Origin: Ascidia mentula
Lineage: Eukaryota; Chordata; Ascidiacea; Phlebobranchia; Ascidiidae
NCBI GenBank assembly: GCA_947561715.1
Contig: OX387202.1
Span: 12,785,001 to 12,849,000 of the forward strand
DNA length: 64,000 nt
Reading direction: 5' to 3'
The position numbers and the translations under genes are program-made. Positions 12,712 through 23,469 of the stretch are shown here, one piece after another (the stretch's first letter is position 1; every line of letters starts with the position of its first letter). The notes below the pieces were generated by a model. It saw only the letters and a program-made list of their open reading frames with translations, was not told where the DNA came from and ran no database searches.

Positions 12712-13521
12712 TTAATTTCCCCTGTCCGAGTTGTCTGACATTTTTAAACGGATGTAATCTTTGGACATTAGGTATAGCATTGCGACAGGGTGGTTAGGGT
12801 CTGTGCCATACAGAAAAGTGAATGTGATAACAGCCCCTGCAACCATAATGGCAAGACAGGCAAGGGCCACTAACTCAACTTTCCAGTACCGCTTTGGCTT
12901 TTGTTTATGGGTTGGAAGCTGTGGCCCCCCACCACCATGTTCTCTGGAATGTGACCAATATTCAGACCAAAATGATGAGTTGATATTTTCCCTCATGCGG
13001 CGTTTTGCTCTACTAGTGCCATAGGGGTTGTGGTAGTCTGTCCACCGATCAGCGACTTTGCGTGCTTCGTCATACTGTGCATAAGGGTTTTTATAGTCGT
13101 TCGATCTCATTGGATTATGCACATGGTCACCAGCTCTCATGTTGCCAATGCCACCTTCGTGTTTTGATTTGTCGAATACACTGGAGGATACAGGCAGGCC
13201 AGCATCATATAATCTTTTTAATCTGGGTTTGCTTAAGATTGAGTATGCCTCTCTGACAGCAATAAACTCAGCCTCGGTGTTCACATTTTGGGGTGCAGAG
13301 TCAGGGTGTAACTCTTTGGATTTCATTAGAAATGCATCCCTGAGCTGTTTTGTAGAGGCGTCCCTTGATACACCAAGAGTGCTGTAGTGGTCTTGCTTGG
13401 TTTGGTCAGTTTGAACTGAGACCCAACGAAGAACATCTACTTTGCTTGGGGTAAATGCATGCCGAGGTAACAGAAATGTTCGCAACATTGTTTTGAATAC
13501 ATCGTACTTAAAAATGTGCAT
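12712..13521 (-). CDS. DNAJC4-like: J-domain single-pass membrane protein (DNAJC4-like), copy 1
   Basis: This is a single-exon ORF of 269 codons from the ATG at 13521; an internal ATG at 13488 gives a basic, acid-free leader (MLRTFLLPRHAF) that could be a mitochondrial presequence. The J domain starts about residue 44 (HYSTLGVSRDAS), with HPD (KELHPDSAP) at about residue 70 and the end near RLYDAG. It is followed by a polar linker and one hydrophobic segment near residues 208-232 (LVALACLAIMVAGAVITFTF). This order, J domain then a single membrane span, is that of DNAJC4. HPD is the motif that stimulates Hsp70 ATPase. A pyrimidine-rich AG lies only two bases before the ATG, so the 5' end may be made by cis- or trans-splicing. 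It is one of three tandem paralogues. Confidence 0.85.
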   Translation of the reverse strand: MHIFKYDVFKTMLRTFLLPRHAFTPSKVDVLRWVSVQTDQTKQDHYSTLGVSRDASTKQLRDAFLMKSKELHPDSAPQNVNTEAEFIAVREAYSILSKPRLKRLYDAGLPVSSSVFDKSKHEGGIGNMRAGDHVHNPMRSNDYKNPYAQYDEARKVADRWTDYHNPYGTSRAKRRMRENINSSFWSEYWSHSREHGGGGPQLPTHKQKPKRYWKVELVALACLAIMVAGAVITFTFLYGTDPNHPVAMLYLMSKDYIRLKMSDNSDRGN

Positions 13522-13965
13522 TTCTGAAAGAAAATAAAACAAAATAGATCAGACGCAATTTTAATACAACCACCAATAGAGTATGCATATAAATATTGTG
13601 GTTGCTATAGATGCATTTATTTTTGTGGTTTGTGCCTGAGAAAAGGTAATAACTTAATGCATTGGGTGGATTAAATTAATTTTTACTTGAGCAACTTTGC
13701 TGGAGTAGATGGTGTATTACAATGACATGTCCCCTGTTATAAATATATGCAGATTTAACCCATAATAATAATATATTATGGTGACAAAACATTTTGCAAA
13801 AATGCAACAAATGTTCAATACGATTTGTGCATAGTAAACGTGTCATGAATTGCCTTTACATTCAGGCACCATAATGCAGAAATACTAATTTAAACTCTAC
13901 CGAATGCAAAGCAGTCGCACACAGTGAATTAAGGGCGAGTAATATGACATAAATACCAGAAAAAG

Positions 13966-14574
13966 TTATTTCTTTTCGATGGTATTTTGTGCATGGAGTT
14001 GCTGACTTTCGCGAAATAATTTCAAGCGCTGCTGATTGCGCAAATAAGTTGAATATTCCTGTCTCATTAATTCTTCCTCGCTTGGGCGTTCAACTGGTGC
14101 CCTCCACAAGAAACGAATGAAGAATAGCATGTGTATGATAACAATTAATAGAGTGAGAGGAATTATTTTGTATTTTAACTCTTTCCGCAGTTGACGGTTT
14201 GAAGGCATTTTTGTCCATCCCATGCTGTTGAGCTCCTCATTCCGGGAGTAGTGAGTGTTTTTAAAGTTGATCCCAGATATTGATGGGTGGCTGTCATATA
14301 TTCTTCGCGATTGGGGGTTGCTCAAAACCTTGTACGCTTGGTTTATTTTTACAAAGTCTTGATGGGAGTTGTCCTCTTGTTTACTGACATCAGGATGAAT
14401 GATTTTACATTTTTCAATGTAGGCTCCCTTGATTTCGTCCATGCTGGCTGAGCTAGAGACACCGAGGGTATGATAATGGTTCATTAAAACCCAACAAATG
14501 CTTATGCTTCGTTGAGGAGAGTTATTTGAAGGCAGATTTAACAGCAATTTCATAACCTTCCATTTTTGCATCAT
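13966..14574 (-). CDS. DNAJC4-like: J-domain single-pass membrane protein (DNAJC4-like), copy 2
   Basis: This is a single-exon ORF of 202 codons from ATG 14574 (MMQKWKVMKLLL). The frame stays open farther upstream, but that part is AT-rich and unlike the paralogues. The J domain starts near residue 34 (HYHTLGVSSSAS), has HPD in KIIHPDVSK and ends near RRIYDSH. A hydrophobic span follows (IIPLTLLIVIIHMLFFIRFL), then a charged Glu/Arg/Gln-rich tail of about 45 residues predicted to be helical. It is the shortest of the three tandem copies, with a much reduced linker. Role by family: co-chaperone that recruits Hsp70 to a membrane. The substrate is unknown. Confidence 0.83.
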   Translation of the reverse strand: MMQKWKVMKLLLNLPSNNSPQRSISICWVLMNHYHTLGVSSSASMDEIKGAYIEKCKIIHPDVSKQEDNSHQDFVKINQAYKVLSNPQSRRIYDSHPSISGINFKNTHYSRNEELNSMGWTKMPSNRQLRKELKYKIIPLTLLIVIIHMLFFIRFLWRAPVERPSEEELMRQEYSTYLRNQQRLKLFRESQQLHAQNTIEKK

Positions 14575-14889
14575 TTTGTGTTTTTTTTCATTACCTGTTG
14601 TTCGAAAAAAAACAAGTTTGGCAAAAACATAGCACATAAATTTGGTAAAATCTACGTGAATCAATGTTTTGAATTTGGGTAGCACAAAAAGTACTTTCGT
14701 ATTTGCAGGGAGCACATATTCAATTTTACTGATTTTCACTTGTTCAAACATACTGTTAATACAACAAACTGAATCAAAAGTACACTGGTTTGTTACTTGT
14801 TCCCAAAAATATGTGGACACAAAACTTACATGTAATGTTGCATGTTTTTACTAATATTTCCTAATACACCCACATCAGCTATAATAATG

Positions 14890-15786
14890 TCATGCTTCTT
14901 CAAAGTTTGTATCACCGCCATCTTTAGGGGGCCTTTTATTTTCAGGTTGAGTTTGTTTTTGTCGGACATCATAATATTCAAAATCATAGGGCCTGTTGTT
15001 GCTGCATAAACTGAGGTAGGCACGGATTGCAAGAACAAAAAATATTGTTAGAAGAAATACAGATATTAACGATCTCTCTTGCGCAGAAATAGATTTACTG
15101 TATGGATGTGAATTATGTTTATGGCTGTTCCGGCTTTGATTGTACACGGATTCCCAGTATTCGTTAAGGCGATCCCTGCGTACACGAGGGTCATTGTACA
15201 CTCTGGAATTGTATGAACTTCGTCTTGATCCTGCTCCATAGTCTCTGCCATTGTAAGTTTGATACCCCTTGTGATATGAACTTTCATTGTTCTCATGCCA
15301 TGAATGCCACCCTTCTTGTCTTGCCCTAGTATGAGCATTGTTTTGCCATGTCCTCCAAACATCTTCAGGTTTAGCCCGGGTGTGTGCGTTGTTCCAACTA
15401 TATGTGGATTTTTCATGTCGAGCAAAACCTTGATTTCTCATATCACGATATTGCAGGCCATGGTCATAATCTTTTCTTGCCACTGGGTTGCTCAGGGTGC
15501 TGTAAGCTTCCCTAACCTGGACAAACTTTTCATGCATACCAGCATTTCCGTTATGTTTATCAGGATGGTACAGTTTACACTTTTCCAAATATAGTTGCTT
15601 TATTTCACTGGCAGAGGCATTTCTTTTTGCACCCAGTATCTCATAATGGTCCAATTTTACTTGTGAAGAGAGGTGCACAAGACGAACAAAATAATTTGAT
15701 GTTAATAAAGCTTTTTCAATTGAAGCAGTAATTTTCCTTGCTGGATATGACGGTCCAAAGAGTTTTGCAGCCACATGTTGCATCAT
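14890..15786 (-). CDS. DNAJC4-like: J-domain single-pass membrane protein (DNAJC4-like), copy 3
   Basis: This is a single-exon ORF of 298 codons from ATG 15786 (MMQHVAAKLF); the frame is open upstream to 15810 but has no ATG there. The N-terminus is basic and could be a targeting peptide. The J domain starts near residue 54 (DHYEILGAKRNAS), with HPD in KLYHPDKHNG and the end at RKDYDHG. The linker is rich in His, Asn, Tyr and Arg and contains two near-repeats of WNNAHTRAKPEDVW type (residues about 131-155). The membrane span is LISVFLLTIFFVLAIRAYL, followed by an acidic and basic tail. It is the most upstream of the same-strand group, so a shared promoter would lie in 15787-17785. Confidence 0.84.
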   Translation of the reverse strand: MMQHVAAKLFGPSYPARKITASIEKALLTSNYFVRLVHLSSQVKLDHYEILGAKRNASASEIKQLYLEKCKLYHPDKHNGNAGMHEKFVQVREAYSTLSNPVARKDYDHGLQYRDMRNQGFARHEKSTYSWNNAHTRAKPEDVWRTWQNNAHTRARQEGWHSWHENNESSYHKGYQTYNGRDYGAGSRRSSYNSRVYNDPRVRRDRLNEYWESVYNQSRNSHKHNSHPYSKSISAQERSLISVFLLTIFFVLAIRAYLSLCSNNRPYDFEYYDVRQKQTQPENKRPPKDGGDTNFEEA

Positions 15787-17785
15787 CAGTGAGCATGTTA
15801 TTTGAGCCAATCAACCCAACTGTATAGAAATACCTAACACTACCACTTTTTAATGAGAAAAACAGTCCGCATGGTTGTTGTCCGTCCCTGGCCAATAAAG
15901 TACACCAAAAAATTAGAATGCTAAATCACAATGCTGTAGCCTACCATGTTTAATGTTATCATATAAAAGCAAGAACATATATTAGGGTAAACAAAAACTT
16001 GACTGCAAAAAAACGCAAACTTATAAACAGGCAAGTTAATTTACAACAAGAACGTTGTCCGTAAACCGATCTGCGTCTTTTAATAGTACTGCTGACCGAC
16101 CTTCTCATTTCTCAACTCATGCCAAGTTTGTTTTGAACTAATCATGCATGACGTAGAACGAAGGCCGGGTGATCGTCTATGCTTACGGGCATTTGATAAT
16201 TTGGATTAAATAAGCTGCTTGTTTGTTAGACACATTTGAGGCATAGTTTGGGAAGTTTTAGAAAGATCACTTAAAACCATTTTTGCATTTTGGAACTGAG
16301 GTCCACGAACGAGCGACACCACCCAGGACAGGGATATTGCGGGTCGGCAACCCCTTCAGCCATCACAATCTCTTTGCAAATAGTAGTAGTTATTTGACTC
16401 GCTGGGTGCTATTGCAGTATGAAATAAGAACAAATTGCATAAAATGTCCCCAATTAGTTCACTAACAGTCATGGAAACAAACGGCCAACCATCAACTTTC
16501 AGAGTTTGGCTTCGGGTCGCGGCTAATGAAAGGTTACCGACTACTGATTTAGAATGCTCTATTGACAAACTAGAAAATCGGAATAGGGCCCATACATACA
16601 TCGTCTGAATAACCTTCACAATATTACTATGCAGCTACACGGGCAGGGTCCTAGGAATTGTAGTGCGGCCCGATTAGATAAAACTGTAGGGAATTCGGTT
16701 TGTCATAATTGGAAACATTTTTGATATTTTTTTTGAACTTGGTCTTCCGAAACCGCTTTCCACTCTGTGACGAGCATAATAGCAGCAATTAATTATCTCT
16801 TTGTTTTTGCCTCGTCCTTAATATCGCCCTATATATTTGCGACAACGGTGTCAGAATGTTACTTTCTTGACAGACTTGATGTTAGGTCGCAGTGGTGCAA
16901 TTCAAAACATTCCAACAAACCATCTGTGTCCCTTCAAAACAATACGTGGCCCAGTGGACACCCGTAGTCTAAATATGATGCTTCATCTGACAACAATGTC
17001 ATTACAATTTTCCAAAACATAGTCAGAGATGTGGCCTTTTTTGATATCCGTGATAAATTGCGAGCTGCCTTGTTTGGCTGCGCAGAGCCCACTTTCCATT
17101 TGGTCATCGGTCAAATGTTTCAAATACGTTACTAGATATAAGCTCGTGACTTTCTGTTACCTTCTGTGGTTGGTTTACGGATTAGTTTGCGTACTCAAAA
17201 CACATCTGTGACAATTTGCAATGCCATTACCTGACTTTCAATTGCTGGTTCCATTCCGTAAATATTTAACTATTGAAGCAATTTATTGAATGCATTTCCA
17301 GAAAAATACCGCCAAAACATTACTTTTTTGAGCAAACCGCAATATTAAAGCTTATCAATAAAAATAATACTAAAATATTGTTTAGCATTGTTAACAGCTG
17401 GAAATAGGGCGTTCCTGAAATTACGTCACAGTATCCAATGACGCTATGCGTAAGAAAATATTTCAGAGGCTTGGAATGCGAAGAACTTAGTTGGTATTTT
17501 GTGAACACAACAGTGCGCAGAGACTTTGGTAACGTTTAAAGTTTTGCTCGATATGTCTGTTTAAAGTTTTTTTTAAGCCAGCTGTCGGGTAACCATGTAC
17601 ACAATAAATTATTTATTGTTTGTTAAATATACCTATACAGAAAAAGAAACAGATGTGCAGTTTTTTTCTAGTCACAGCCTGTCACAGGCCATCTAGTTGT
17701 ATTCGCATAAGCATTACATGATTTAAATATTTGAAAATTGTCTTTAGGTCTTGTCGGTGCTATTAGTTATATCTACTTCAAGGTG
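15787..17785. promoter_or_regulatory. Shared 5' region between DNAJC4-like copy 3 (-) and CEP89 (+)
   Basis: About 2 kb separates two divergently transcribed genes, so both promoters should lie here. I see no convincing TATA box or coding exon. A possible decayed hAT-type repeat spans roughly 16335-16545 (GGGTCGGCAACC at the left, GGTTACCGACTACTG at the right), without a clear target duplication. Confidence 0.4.
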
Positions 17786-20700
17786 ATGTCTATATTCAAA
17801 AAGAAAGAGCAATATGTAAGTAACTATGGACTAGTTTTGTTACTTTTAATATAGCCCAAGTCAAACAATTTTTTCTGGGCAAATTACAGTTGGATATTTT
17901 GTATCCTGCCAGCCACTCTGTAGTTAATTTTGTGTTGTACACTTTACATTAGTGTCAAATTCTAAGTTTACAGTAGGCATTTAGCCATTTTTGTATGTTC
18001 CAGAGGCACATTGGTGGTGCGCTGGTGCCACCTGCTGCATTTGTGGCAGTTCCTGACAGCCCAGGGCCCGTGCTTCCATCCAAGAAAAAGAAAACAAAGG
18101 TTGTTGCATCACCTGTGGTTCCCATGGCTCTGTTTGCCCACAAGACAGGTAAAGACATACTCTAACGTACAGGTTTTGGCTATTTGACAAAATAATGAAC
18201 CAGCAATACCAACATTATATCACTGTAGGCTACATACCAGTACTATTACTACAACAATGCAATGGTTTCAGGTAATTTGTTTAAAATCAAAGGTTTACAG
18301 GTAATATAAGATTTCAGGTTATGTTTATAAGAAAGTGGTACTAAAAAAAAATTTTTTTAAGCTTCAAGTCCTTGTTAAAGCATTCGTCTTTCAAATAGGC
18401 ATATTTGGCATGTTTTTCAGTTTCAGCAATAGCAATGGGCAAAAGTGCAGCCGATGAGTTTGAAGTAGCATATGAGCAGATGAAACAAGCTCCTGGCACT
18501 TCAACCCATGAGGTAATGAACTGGGGAAGTTTGCTTCATCATGTCACAGTACTGTAGGGTGTTGTTAGTTGGCTTAACTGTGTACAATGCTTTGTTTGTT
18601 TAGGGGGAGGTTTACGCCAGCATCAAGAAAAAGTCACAAAGACAGAAGAAGGAAGAGCCTCATTTCATAGAGGGTAAGGGTAAACTAGTAGTTTTTTTTA
18701 TAACTATTGTTGTATGTTATGAAACATTGCTGCAGGATAATATTCGTTGACTAATAAATTTAAATTAAATTGTTTTAGAACATGTTGTTCCAACCCGTAT
18801 TGATTCAGCCCACCACCTACCACTCCATTATTCTCCTTCAGAACACGTAAGTGGTGAATGTAAGTTCAAAACAAAGCAGACACATCCATAACACAGTTTG
18901 ATCATTGCAGTATTGTGATTGCTGACTTATTGTCTATGAAAGTGTGGATCGCAGTGTAAAAGACCAGCATCAAATTGTTTTCAAAATTTTTGCATTTCTG
19001 TTTAGGACACTCGTCACAGTTTTAACAAACCACCAAAGCAAGGTGGCAGATCAATAAGTCGCAAGAAACTGCTTCCGAAGGAGGCAGAGTTTCCCCTACA
19101 ATCGCCATCACCTGAAGATGTAAGTTGTGTTTTTTGTGGTAGAATGAAAAAAAAATACTGTACAATTCGAAGTTGTTGTTACACTTTCCACCGAAATGTT
19201 GACGTATTTTGTAGTTTATTTAACATAGAATGAAATTTATTTGTTCAAATGCATTAAACATTAAATTAAACTATGAGGGTAATGAGTCAGATATGCACCT
19301 CAGGTTAAATTCACCCTTTTGTGCCTAACTTTGTACAAACCACGCTCCACACATGGCATTGGGATGAAACCAGTACTTATAGAACTAGGATATCAAATGT
19401 AAAAATTTATATTTTACAGGACTACTTTACTGATGAACAACCCATCAGCAGTTTGTCTGGCTCTCCTAGGGGTGTAAAAGATGTTGTAGAACGGCAAGAG
19501 GCTCTGGAGGAAGAAATGCGACTTCGGGATGAGCAAAATAGAGAAATGATCCTGCAACTTATGCGAAACCAGCAGGAGTCTTCTTCCATGAGAGGTAAGC
19601 GGACATACTTTCTCGTTAGAGTTTTTTGTGTTCCCACTGTAGCTGCCAGATGTTAAAAGCTTTACTGTGAGGTTTGTAAAACGTTGGTTACACTAAAAAA
19701 AGCTTGTTGCCAAATGGGCGGTACCTGGTAAGTTTTTTGAGCGTTGCTGTAATACCGTATGACCTACGCATACTAAATGACTGTTTGATTGAAATGTTTA
19801 GATCATGATGGGACACTGGAAGACTCAAAACATCAAAGAGAGACGGATAAGTCTCGTGTTGGCGATTATCTAAAAGACCACAGTAAGAATGATTAGGATG
19901 ATAAGTTTAGATAAAGTCTTACATTTAGATTCGTTTTATTATGGTTGACTGGACCGCATGTTCAACTGGCAAAGTGTGTTGAATTTTATTGATAATATTT
20001 CAAAACGGCAGAGTTCCCAACTCTTTCAAAAGCCACCACGATATACAACTTTTTTATCCAAAAACTTTAATCAAGCTTTGCTTGGTGAACTGGAAAATAA
20101 TTTACTTAATTTTTTAATAGTTTTATTTCGCAGAAAAATTCATCGTAATAATAACTTGGTCTTGCAGGTTTCGCAAGTGCCGAGGAGGTGGTTCTGAAAG
20201 ACAACTTGCAGGAACTCGTAGACGAAAATCAGGTTCTCAAGGAGGCCGTACACCGCCTTAACTCCGAATTAGGAAAATATGTGGACAAAAATGCCACCAT
20301 GAGATTCACCGACCAATTGTCATTCGACAATGAAAATTTGGTAAGAACAAATTGGTTTTATGTAGTCTATGGCCTTCGCGAATTTTCTTTTTAAACCCAT
20401 TAGTAATGGATATTTTCACACGAGCAGTTTTAAAAAATACAACATTACTTCCATTACTGATTGTATGGAAAAACAGACAACATATGACGGTCTTTAAGAC
20501 TGATATTTTATACACAAAAAGGAATTATGATTTTGTAGCGAATCAAGACCCATAACTTAATCTTTTCCAGTCGGATTATCGACAGCTGTTGCCGCTCTTT
20601 GCAAGCTACGATAAAAATCTGAAAGACAAGGATGAGAAGATAGCTGGCTACGAAGCGAAAATGGGGATTATCCGCAAACAGGTTCGATCCTTTAGTGACC

Positions 20701-23469
20701 CACGACATTTGGTCTGAATATTTCGTTTCACGTTTTCCCGAAACTGTTTTCTTTCTCCTGCTGCTAATATTAAACAGACATCTACAACTTTTACTTCTGC
20801 AGTTAAAAAGTTTTTAGAGAATAACGATTGTGGCCCAGTGTTATATCTACAGTTATTGCACAACTAAATATTGTGCCATAAAACCTAAATGTTGCGCAAT
20901 AAAACCTAAATATTGCGCAATAAAACCTAAATGTTGTGCAATATGTTTTTTGGTGAAAAAATTTGCTAAAAACTAGTAAAACTTCCTAACAACAAAAAAA
21001 TATTTTGCTTACGAGTGTTCGCTTTTTTACCAGGTTGGTTCGGATGCACCAGAAACACTGTAAGTTGCTTTAAAACATCACACAATGCAACTTATTTGAC
21101 GAGCTTCCAAATGTATACAGGGCGAATCTGAAGGACCAGAACAACCTGATGGTGGAGGAAATCCACCTGCTCATGGAACAACTTGAAATGATGCAAAAAC
21201 AAGCGAAGGACATGCACGTAAAGCACGTGGACGAAGGTAAAGAACACATTGTCCAATAACACTGCTCCAAACAAGTGTTAAACTTTGTATATTACGAAAA
21301 AACAGTCGCTCGGCTATCGAAGAGGCTTGCACACACCGACGCGGAGCTGGAACAGGCAGAGCAAGATCGGAAGGTACTCAAGGAAGAGCTCTTCGACCTC
21401 CAGGAAAAATTCGACAAGCTGAAGATCGAGAGCAGCGAAAAAGTACCGGCCCGCGACCACGTGTCAGCTCTTGCCAGATGCAAAACGTAAGACCTGAACT
21501 TCGGCGACCGGCAAAGGTTAAATTGAGATTTTGTAGTCTTAAAACAACGTTTTGCGCAGAGAAATTGAAGATCTCAACGAGATGCACATTAAAGAGATGA
21601 AAGAAATGCTAATCAAACTAAAGGTAATAATTTAAGGCCCTTTTGTTTTCCATAGAAACAGACAAATGTACAACCTCTATTTTCAGCCTATTTTAAACGA
21701 TTACGCTATAGCCTTGACGTTTACTTTCAAATTGTCCAGGAGGCACACAAGGAGAAGAGCGAGTCATCGCTCCGAGAAGCGGAGGAAAAAGCCGAAGTTA
21801 AACGTCTTGAGGGAGAACTGGACGCACAAAAAGCTGCCAGAATGTATGAAATATTCTTGCCTAATTTTTAAACAAAGAACAACACATTCGCCAAGCAGTG
21901 AAAGATGTAGTGTAAATATAACCGACTATTGTGCAAAGAATGTGGATTTAATGACTGACGCTGTCCCTAGACTTGTTTGGTTGCGATTTCAGGCATGTTA
22001 GTGTAGCCTCTTTGCCGGTTTAAGGGTTATTCCAGCGAAAAATCTCTTGCTAAACACTTTATTGGCAGTGCTACCAGACATGTTACGCATCTTAAGGACC
22101 AGAATTATCAAAATAGGTTCCCTGAAGAGCCCTTTGCTCCAAAACCTCTTGCTAATGTACATGTATCGTGCGGCATATGCAACAAAACGTCAAGGGGCTG
22201 TTGACCTTTTCTGTGAACTCGTCTGACGATATGCTCTTTATGTGCAGGAAATTAAACTTTGAAATCGAACAACTTCGCGCTTCTCTTGAAGCTACCGAGA
22301 CCCGTGAGATGGAATGTCAGCTGCACCTTGCTAACGTCATAAGAGTGGCCGAAAGAGCGAGTTGCGAGAGAGCCACCATCGCGTCGTTGGCTGAAAGGGA
22401 ACAGAAAACGGCCCACAATGCACTGCGGCAGTCCATGCGTGAAAAATGGGAACTCGGTAAAATGGAGCAGACATTAAAGGTCGGTGGAATTGCGGTGAAG
22501 TTTGTTGGGGGTGCAACCCTTTAAATAATATAGGATTGAAGTTAGTTAAAGTTATGTAGCATTTGGACTTTCGCCTTTTTCGTAAAAGTGTATTTTTTTG
22601 TACCACACCGGGGTTTGAACCCAGGACATCCTGGGCACGAATCCCGACCAGGTTTTCTTCTTAGTGTGTGTGTGGGGCGCTTGACCAATGCTGTCAATCA
22701 CCTGCCTTTGTTTTTATTATAAAAAAAAAAGTATTTTTCAATTTCGCCAGCAATGCAAGGTTGAACTAGCGACGAGAAACAAAGATATCAATGACCGCTT
22801 GAGGGAAGTGGAGGACACGCATGCCGGCCACATGATGGAGCACGAGTTGGAGGTGGCTCGCCTGCGAAAGTTGCTGCAGAAGAAGCAGAGTGACCTGGAG
22901 ACTATTGCCCGGAGCAAAAAGTAAGGCGTTTTAGGCATTTTGGATAGAACTGATTTATTTACGGATGTTGGGTTTGTGCAAAATGAAATGTTTTTTGTGT
23001 TTTTCACGCATTGGAGATTAGTAGAACTTTTGCGTTTTGTCTTAATTAGATTAAAAAAAATAATAACTTCCTATCTTATGAATATGCAATCACTTTTTAG
23101 CATCAGCATCGACCATATTGTAGTTAATTTGCTTGTACAGATTTTAAACACTTTCAGCAAAATGTCTACGCTAAATTAATATCACGATGGCTTGTTACGT
23201 AATATACCATGCCTTGTTTTGCAAGACGAGTGCTACATGCTACAAACAACCTTTATTTAAAATTGCTATAGTTGCCGTGGCAGAAAAAACAACATCGCAA
23301 AATAGTAACTGAATATGAACATAACTAGATCAAAACAAATATTAACTTCAAATCACGTTAATTTTTTTGCAGACAAATGGAGACGGAATTAGAAAACGTT
23401 TGGCAAGCAGCTCAAAATGAGAACAAGCGAATGATGGAGTCTCTTCACAAGTCGAAAGTCGTCTTTTAA
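17786..23469 (+). CDS. CEP89: Centrosomal protein Cep89 (coiled coil)
   Basis: Eighteen exons: 17786-17815, 18004-18148, 18421-18512, 18604-18673, 18779-18846, 19006-19119, 19420-19594, 19802-19882, 20168-20340, 20571-20681, 21034-21059, 21121-21236, 21306-21486, 21560-21623, 21740-21843, 22248-22479, 22751-22920 and 23373-23469. They total 2049 nt, giving 682 aa (human CEP89 is 783). The start MSIFKKKEQYRHIGGAL resembles the basic start of human CEP89. Residues about 1-170 are low-complexity; the rest is continuous coiled coil. Strong blocks are QELVDENQVLKEAVHRLNSE, LLMEQLEMMQKQAKD and METELENVWQAAQNENKR. CEP89 is a distal-appendage protein of the mother centriole, needed for docking before ciliogenesis. 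The N-terminal linker is shorter than in vertebrates. An AATAAA lies near 24700, implying a 3' UTR of about 1.2 kb. Confidence 0.93.
20876..20945. repeat. 21-bp tandem repeat in a CEP89 intron
   Basis: There are three and a fraction head-to-tail units of about 21 bp with consensus CAATAAAACCTAAATGTTGCG. Units differ at one or two positions. The array lies between exons 10 and 11. Confidence 0.85.
22595..22680 (-). repeat. Decayed tRNA-like SINE fragment
   Basis: The block GGGGTTTGAACCC followed by GGACATCCTGGGCACGAAT resembles the T-arm and anticodon region of a tRNA read on the minus strand. No intact A-box or acceptor pairing is visible. It lies in the intron before CEP89 exon 17. Confidence 0.35.

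Noticed and set aside
16310-16560. hAT-like element in the CEP89 / J-gene 5' region
   Set aside because: One end is convincing (GGTTACCGACTACTG), but the left end is badly decayed and no target duplication was found; mentioned only as a possibility.
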